Shown piece after piece: positions 5,658-10,000 of a DNA stretch of 10,000 nucleotides. The notes under the pieces are model-generated. The model saw only the letters and a program-made list of their open reading frames with translations, was not told the origin of the DNA and did no database searches. The position numbers were made by a program, and so were the translations under genes. Each line of letters opens with the position of its first letter. Within the stretch, counting starts at the first letter, position 1. Source of the DNA: Asticcacaulis sp. (GTDB lineage: Bacteria > Pseudomonadota > Alphaproteobacteria > Caulobacterales > Caulobacteraceae); the NCBI RefSeq assembly GCF_020217185.1, contig NZ_JAIWNX010000100.1, positions 1-10,000 of the forward strand, read 5' to 3'.

Positions 5658-7181
5658 TCACAATTCGGCCGCAGCGGCGGGCGCAGACGCACAATGCTGC
5701 GCAATAAAATCCGCATGGAGGGGCAGTTGCCGCACCACCTGCGCGATGGCGTCGCGCCGCTGCGTCATCAGGGCGCGCACGCCCTCCAGCGGCAACCGCC
5801 GGGCCAGAGGGTCAGCAAAGCGCGACCGTAGCCCCTGCCCGTTCATCACGGCGATCCAGCTCGGTTCGGCAAAATGGTCCCAGTCGTAGCTGACCACGTC
5901 GCCGCGCGCGCTGAACAGCTCGATCTTGTGCGCCAGCGTGTCGGGAATCGGCATGTCGGCGCAATACCGCCACAGCGGCTCGGACCGTGTATTGAGCTTA
6001 TAATGCAGGATGATGAAGTCGCGCACCCGCTCGTAGGAGAGGCCCATCTGACGGTTATATTCGCGCCGAAGCACCGCCTCGGCCTGTCGCGAGGGGAACA
6101 GTTCCAGAAACTGCGCAATGCCGCTCTGGATCAGGTTGATCGAGGTCGATTCCAGCGGCTCCAAGAAGCCGGACGACAGGCCCACGGCGACGCAGTTCTT
6201 CGTCCACGGCTGCGGACGGCGACCCGTGGTGAAGCGGATCAGCATGGGGTCTTTCAAAGCCGGCCCCTCAAGATGGCGCAGCAGCACGTCGCGCGCCGTT
6301 TCTTCATCCATGAAGGCCGAGGCGAAGACGTGGCCATTGCCGGTGCGGTGCTGCAAGGGAATGCGCCATTGCCAGCCCGCCGCATGGGCTGTCGAGGTCG
6401 TATAGGGCGTAATCCCTGCCCCGGCATGACGCGCGGTCGGCACGGCCCAGGCGCGATCCGCCGGCAGCCAGTGGGACCAGTCCTCGAACCCGGCCTTCAG
6501 CGCCCCCTCGATCAGCAGCCCGCGAAAGCCGGTGCAGTCGATGAAAAAGTCCGCCGCCTCGCTCGTGCCGTTGTCGAGCCTCAGCGCCTCGATGAAGCCG
6601 TCTGCCGGGCGCACCTGCACGGCGTCGATTTTGGCATTGATCCGCTGCACGCCCTGCGCCTCGCAATGGCGGCGCAAAAAGCGCGCAAATAGCCCGGCAT
6701 CGAAATGATAGGCATAGGCGTAATCGTGCATGGGTGAACGCGGGTCGGGATTGGGCGGAAAGAACTTTCCCGCCTTCGCCAGCGCTGCCGGTAAGGACCA
6801 GGCCTCCAGCGGTGTTTCGTCACCGGCTTCACGCAACAACCGCCACAGCTGATAGGGGCGCACGGCCTCATGTACCGCGCCGAAATCGCCGAAGCCGTGG
6901 AAATAGAGGCTGTCGGGCGCGCCCCATCCGGCGAATTCGATACCCAGCTTGAAGCTGGCCTCGGTCGCCCGGATGAAATCGAGTTCGTTGATCCCCACGT
7001 GCTCCAGAAATTTGCGGATCGGCGGAATGGTCGCTTCGCCCACCCCTACCGTGCCGATGTCTTCGGATTCGATCAGCACCAGCTCGACCGTGCGGCCCAG
7101 CCCCTTGCGCAGCGCCGCCGCACACATCCAGCCCGCCGTGCCGCCCCCGGCGATGATAATGCGGCGAATGGCGTCGCTCAT
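5658..7181 (-). CDS. Flavin-dependent 'tryptophan halogenase'-type protein
   Basis: The product is 507 aa, the normal size of the Trp_halogenase family. All hallmark motifs are present: the FAD dinucleotide fold GGGTAGW (12-18), VGVGEATIPP (46-55), the halogenase lysine Lys78 in SFKLGIEF, WQWRIP matching WxWxIP (270-275), and GFLEPLEST with Glu341 and Glu344. These fall within a few residues of PrnA numbering (Lys79, Glu346), which supports the start at 7181 over an in-frame ATG at 7214; a GAGG ribosome site lies 8 nt upstream. The family oxidises halide through reduced FAD and a lysine chloramine/hypohalous acid path and needs a flavin reductase, which is not in the window. Related enzymes beside TonB receptors in Brevundimonas and Xanthomonas have been reported to brominate indoles in vitro, but their native substrate is unclear. 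It sits between the receptor and the hexose permease, so a link to the imported compound is inference. Confidence 0.9.
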   Translation of the reverse strand: MSDAIRRIIIAGGGTAGWMCAAALRKGLGRTVELVLIESEDIGTVGVGEATIPPIRKFLEHVGINELDFIRATEASFKLGIEFAGWGAPDSLYFHGFGDFGAVHEAVRPYQLWRLLREAGDETPLEAWSLPAALAKAGKFFPPNPDPRSPMHDYAYAYHFDAGLFARFLRRHCEAQGVQRINAKIDAVQVRPADGFIEALRLDNGTSEAADFFIDCTGFRGLLIEGALKAGFEDWSHWLPADRAWAVPTARHAGAGITPYTTSTAHAAGWQWRIPLQHRTGNGHVFASAFMDEETARDVLLRHLEGPALKDPMLIRFTTGRRPQPWTKNCVAVGLSSGFLEPLESTSINLIQSGIAQFLELFPSRQAEAVLRREYNRQMGLSYERVRDFIILHYKLNTRSEPLWRYCADMPIPDTLAHKIELFSARGDVVSYDWDHFAEPSWIAVMNGQGLRSRFADPLARRLPLEGVRALMTQRRDAIAQVVRQLPLHADFIAQHCASAPAAAAEL

Positions 7182-7189
7182 CCTGTCTG

Positions 7190-7195
7190 CCTCGT
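7190..7195 (-). promoter_or_regulatory. Ribosome site for the preferred halogenase start
   Basis: ACGAGG on the minus strand ends 8 nt before the ATG at 7181-7179. A competing GGGGGAG lies 8 nt before the upstream in-frame ATG at 7214, but it is buried in the stem of the terminator at 7221-7245 and would be hidden in the RNA or not transcribed at all, so the 7181 start is preferred. Confidence 0.6.
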
Positions 7196-7215
7196 TGATT
7201 TTTGGTACCCTCATT

Positions 7216-7245
7216 AAAAAGGCTCCCCCGCAGAACGGGAGAGCC
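7216..7245 (-). terminator. Strong intrinsic terminator after the TonB-dependent receptor gene
   Basis: On the minus strand GGCTCTCCCG (7245-7236), a 5-nt loop and CGGGGGAGCC (7230-7221) form a 10-bp stem with one U-G pair, directly followed by TTTTT (7220-7216). It begins 24 nt after the receptor stop. This is the clearest rho-independent terminator in the window. Only 34 nt separate it from the halogenase start, so it probably lets through a fraction of transcripts and keeps the receptor more highly expressed than what follows. Confidence 0.85.
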
Positions 7246-7269
7246 TACAGATTTAACAGTTGGTCTATT

Positions 7270-10000
7270 TTAGAAGCTGGCGCGCAGGATCAGGGCCACG
7301 CGGCGGTCGGTCTTGGTCGCCGAATAGTACTGCGTCTCCAGCGGCTTGGCCACGTCGGACGACACGCGGGTATAGGCGATGTCGCGGCCGATATTGGTCG
7401 CCTGAAGCCCGACCTTGACCTTGGGCGTCAGGCTGTAGAAGACCGAGCCGTCCCATTGGCCGTAATCGCCCGCCCACATCGGACGGTTCACATTGGCCGC
7501 CGAGGTGGTGTAGAGGTATTCGGAGCGCCAGTTATAGGCCATGCGCGCTGAGATACCGTACTTTTCATACAGCAGGGCAAAGTTATAGCTGTCCGGTGAC
7601 ATGCCCTCCAGCGGCAGGCCGCTGATGCTGGCATTGGTTACCTGATTGCCGTCGGTGACGCTGGCCACCGGGTTGCGGCCACCCGACGAGTCGATCTTGG
7701 TGTAGTTGGCCTGAATACCGAAGCCCGACCAGAAGCCCGGCAGGAAGTCATAGAACTGGTTATAGGCGATTTCAAAGCCCGACACCTCGCCCTTTTCCGA
7801 GCCATTGACGTAGCGGTTGACGTTAAACGTCATGGTCGCGCCGTTATTGGTATAGGTTTCCGGCGTGCTTTGCACATAGATGTAGTTGCTCAGATCCTTT
7901 TTGAACAAGGCGAGCGTCAGGCTGCTGGTCGGGGCGAAATACCACTCCGCCGTCAGGTCGTACTGATTGGCCTCGACCGGCTTCAGGAACGGATTGCCGC
8001 CCTGCCCCGTCGGGTTGAGCGTGAAATCGCCCGTGGACTGACCCGTCGAAAGCGTGGTGTAGCCGCTCAGCCACGACATGTCCGGACGCACAATGGCCTT
8101 CGACGCCGCAAAGCGGAACTGAAGCTCCGGCGAATATTTGAAGCGCAGGTTCAGGCTGGGCATCACGTCGGTATATTCATTGGTGCCGCCGAAGGCGACG
8201 CCGCTCAGGGCCGTGGCCTTGAAGCGGCGGGCGTTTTCAAAGGCCGCACAGCGTTCCGCCGTCACGGCTCCCGACGGCACGCAGGCCGGACCGAAATTGG
8301 CGTCGGCGGCCGAAACCACTGCCCCTGCCGTTTCGACCTCGGTCTTCACGACGCGCACGCCGATATTGCCGTCCCAGCTCTGACCAAAGCCGCTGAGGTC
8401 GCCGCCCATACGCAGCAGGCCATAGGCCGCCGTCGTCTTTTCGCTCTGGTTATTGATGCCTTCCGGCCCGATGGCATCAAGGCTGATCGGCGCCCAGCCC
8501 CAACCGGCGTTCTGAACCGCATGCAGTTCGTTATACATGCCCTGCGGAGACTTCACGAGGTCAGCCGAGGGGAACCAGATATTGCCGGGGACGGGAGTCT
8601 GACCGCCCATGAAGCCGTCAAACGTCACCAGCTCCGACAGGCCGGGCAGGCGTGGATTGGCCGGAACCGAACCGAAGCCGCCGGTCTGGTCCAGATAGAC
8701 CGCGCCGGTGCCGCCGCCTGAGCCCCAGTACTGGTGGCTGAGATAGCCCCAGTTCCAGGTCGATTGCCGGGTCTGATAGTCACGATCGGTGGCACGCGCC
8801 CCGAACTTGAAGCTTTTCAGCCAGCCATTGTCGTCGAACTCGTACTGACCATCGATGCGCGCCGAATACTGCTTGGCCTCATTCTTTTCGACGTGGTCCA
8901 TAGCCGCTGCCCAATAATAGTTGGACTTGTTGGCCGTGTCTGAGGTCAGCATGCGGATCGTCGGAAGCTCACCATTCATGTCGATCGAAACGACGGTCTT
9001 GTCCGAAGCCGCACAGGCATCCGTCGTGACGCGCTTGGCGCAATACTGGATGAAGGCCGTGTTCGACAGGATGTCGGCGGTGGACTTCACATATTGCAGG
9101 TCGCCGGTCAGGGTCAGCTTGTCATTGACGTACCAGCGGGCATTGAGGCTGACGTCTTCGGTTTCCTTGACGTCGTCGCCATAGCGGGTGTTGGCGGTGA
9201 TGCCCGCGCCATAGACGGTGCCCGAAACGAATTCGCCCTGGCTGTTGTACTTATAGGTCGCCATCGACTGAGCCGAGGTCAGTTCGCCGGAGTCGTTATA
9301 GAAGCCGGTATTGTATTCGACGTTCTTGGGTGTTGCCTTGGACTTGAAGGCCTGAAGGCTGAATTCCAGCGCGTCGTTCGGACGCCATTGCAGGGCGATG
9401 GCCCCGGCCTGACGGTTCTGCTCCCAGTCGATGATGCGCCAGCCGAGCGTATTGGGGATGTAGCGCGCCGCGCTGCCCGTACCGACCTGATTATAGCGGT
9501 CAACGCCGATGACGTGGGTTTCATTGCCGGAGTCGGCATTGGAATAGTTGATCAGCAGGCCGACCTCACCGATCGAGGTCTTCCAGCGGTCGGAATACAG
9601 AACGCTGATCGAATTCTGGCGCTTCTCCTGCAAGTCGCCATAGGTCGAATCGAAGGTGCCTGCCAGCACGCGACCGCGCGAGTCGAAGGGCTGACGTGTG
9701 CGCAGATTGACGGTGCCGCCAATGCCGCCTTCGATCATATCCGCCGACGGGTTCTTATACACATCGACCCCGGCCAGCAGGTCCGCCGACACGTCCTCGA
9801 AACTTAAGGAGCGGCCATTGGCGGCCGAGAAGATGTCGCGACCATTGGTTTCAGAGCGCACCCAGGTCAGGCCGCGGATCACCACGCCGCCGCCTTCGGC
9901 GGTCATGCGGATGGGGTCACGCGCCGCGGAGGTGCGCTGGATCTGGATACCGGAGATGCGTTGCAGCGCTTCGGCCACCGAACGGTCCGGCAGGGCGCCG
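7270..10000 (-). CDS. TonB-dependent receptor, Xanthomonas/Caulobacter type, N-terminus outside window
   Basis: About 909 residues are visible and the frame is open at the right edge; the GTG at 9978 is an internal valine, since the codons before it read GALPDRS, the usual plug sequence before AEALQRISGI. Missing are the signal peptide, the TonB box and the start of the plug. Numbering from that valine, the plug runs to about 100 and includes the VDVYKNPSADMIEGGIGGTV region and NLRTRQPFD, hallmarks of the TonB-Xanth-Caul group (TIGR01782-like). The rest is a beta-barrel rich in alternating aromatic strands, ending in RASF with a terminal Phe, as outer-membrane proteins do. Two close cysteine pairs (Cys313/Cys322 and Cys566/Cys577) probably form disulfides in surface loops. 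It should import a carbohydrate or glycoside using TonB energy, judged by the permease, kinase and esterase downstream; a siderophore is less likely. It is the first visible gene of the - strand series and ends in a strong terminator. Confidence 0.93.
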   Translation of the reverse strand, partial: GALPDRSVAEALQRISGIQIQRTSAARDPIRMTAEGGGVVIRGLTWVRSETNGRDIFSAANGRSLSFEDVSADLLAGVDVYKNPSADMIEGGIGGTVNLRTRQPFDSRGRVLAGTFDSTYGDLQEKRQNSISVLYSDRWKTSIGEVGLLINYSNADSGNETHVIGVDRYNQVGTGSAARYIPNTLGWRIIDWEQNRQAGAIALQWRPNDALEFSLQAFKSKATPKNVEYNTGFYNDSGELTSAQSMATYKYNSQGEFVSGTVYGAGITANTRYGDDVKETEDVSLNARWYVNDKLTLTGDLQYVKSTADILSNTAFIQYCAKRVTTDACAASDKTVVSIDMNGELPTIRMLTSDTANKSNYYWAAAMDHVEKNEAKQYSARIDGQYEFDDNGWLKSFKFGARATDRDYQTRQSTWNWGYLSHQYWGSGGGTGAVYLDQTGGFGSVPANPRLPGLSELVTFDGFMGGQTPVPGNIWFPSADLVKSPQGMYNELHAVQNAGWGWAPISLDAIGPEGINNQSEKTTAAYGLLRMGGDLSGFGQSWDGNIGVRVVKTEVETAGAVVSAADANFGPACVPSGAVTAERCAAFENARRFKATALSGVAFGGTNEYTDVMPSLNLRFKYSPELQFRFAASKAIVRPDMSWLSGYTTLSTGQSTGDFTLNPTGQGGNPFLKPVEANQYDLTAEWYFAPTSSLTLALFKKDLSNYIYVQSTPETYTNNGATMTFNVNRYVNGSEKGEVSGFEIAYNQFYDFLPGFWSGFGIQANYTKIDSSGGRNPVASVTDGNQVTNASISGLPLEGMSPDSYNFALLYEKYGISARMAYNWRSEYLYTTSAANVNRPMWAGDYGQWDGSVFYSLTPKVKVGLQATNIGRDIAYTRVSSDVAKPLETQYYSATKTDRRVALILRASF

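Noticed and set aside
5874..6692. + strand open frame opposite the halogenase-like gene
   Set aside because: Antisense shadow with no family features; the minus strand carries every halogenase motif.
9094..9807. + strand open frame opposite the TonB receptor
   Set aside because: Antisense of the plug and barrel coding sequence; hydrophobic appearance comes from reversed barrel codons and no signal peptide or domain is evident.

Overview
The window looks like a carbohydrate-uptake and catabolism locus of a high-GC alphaproteobacterium, most likely in the Caulobacteraceae (an Asticcacaulis- or Caulobacter-like organism). The main clues are a TonB-dependent receptor of the Xanthomonas/Caulobacter type, a flavin-dependent 'tryptophan halogenase'-type protein directly downstream of it, and an FHS-family sugar permease. 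The taxonomic call is inference from gene content and base composition.

Layout from left to right. A ROK-family protein enters from the left edge on the + strand (to 892) and is probably the C-terminal part of a ROK-type transcriptional repressor. Everything else is on the - strand and is therefore read from right to left: a TonB-dependent receptor cut by the right edge (10000 to 7270), a strong intrinsic terminator (7245-7216), the halogenase-like flavoprotein (7181-5658), a 280-bp AT-richer gap with a candidate terminator, several palindromes and a possible promoter, an FHS/MFS hexose permease (5377-4028), a 12-bp perfect hairpin (4019-3987), a Mak-type ROK fructo/mannokinase (3936-3013), a secreted type B carboxylesterase (2997-1531, 15 bp after the kinase), a short spacer with two inverted repeats, and a small secreted protein resembling a CBM-like beta-sandwich (1402-893). 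The last gene and the ROK regulator converge with their stop codons touching.

How the genes may work together (inference): the receptor would bring an oligosaccharide or glycoside across the outer membrane. The secreted esterase and the CBM-like protein would act on or bind acylated carbohydrate outside the inner membrane. The FHS permease would import a free hexose, and the Mak-type kinase would phosphorylate it, probably fructose or mannose. The role of the halogenase-like enzyme is the open question. No glycoside hydrolase is seen here; one could lie outside either edge.

Hairpins sit at four of the five junctions in the - strand series, and only the kinase-esterase junction is tight. The series may therefore behave as a segmented operon rather than one uniform transcript. 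No RNA gene, mobile element or CRISPR array was seen. No gene-free stretch exceeds 300 bases.
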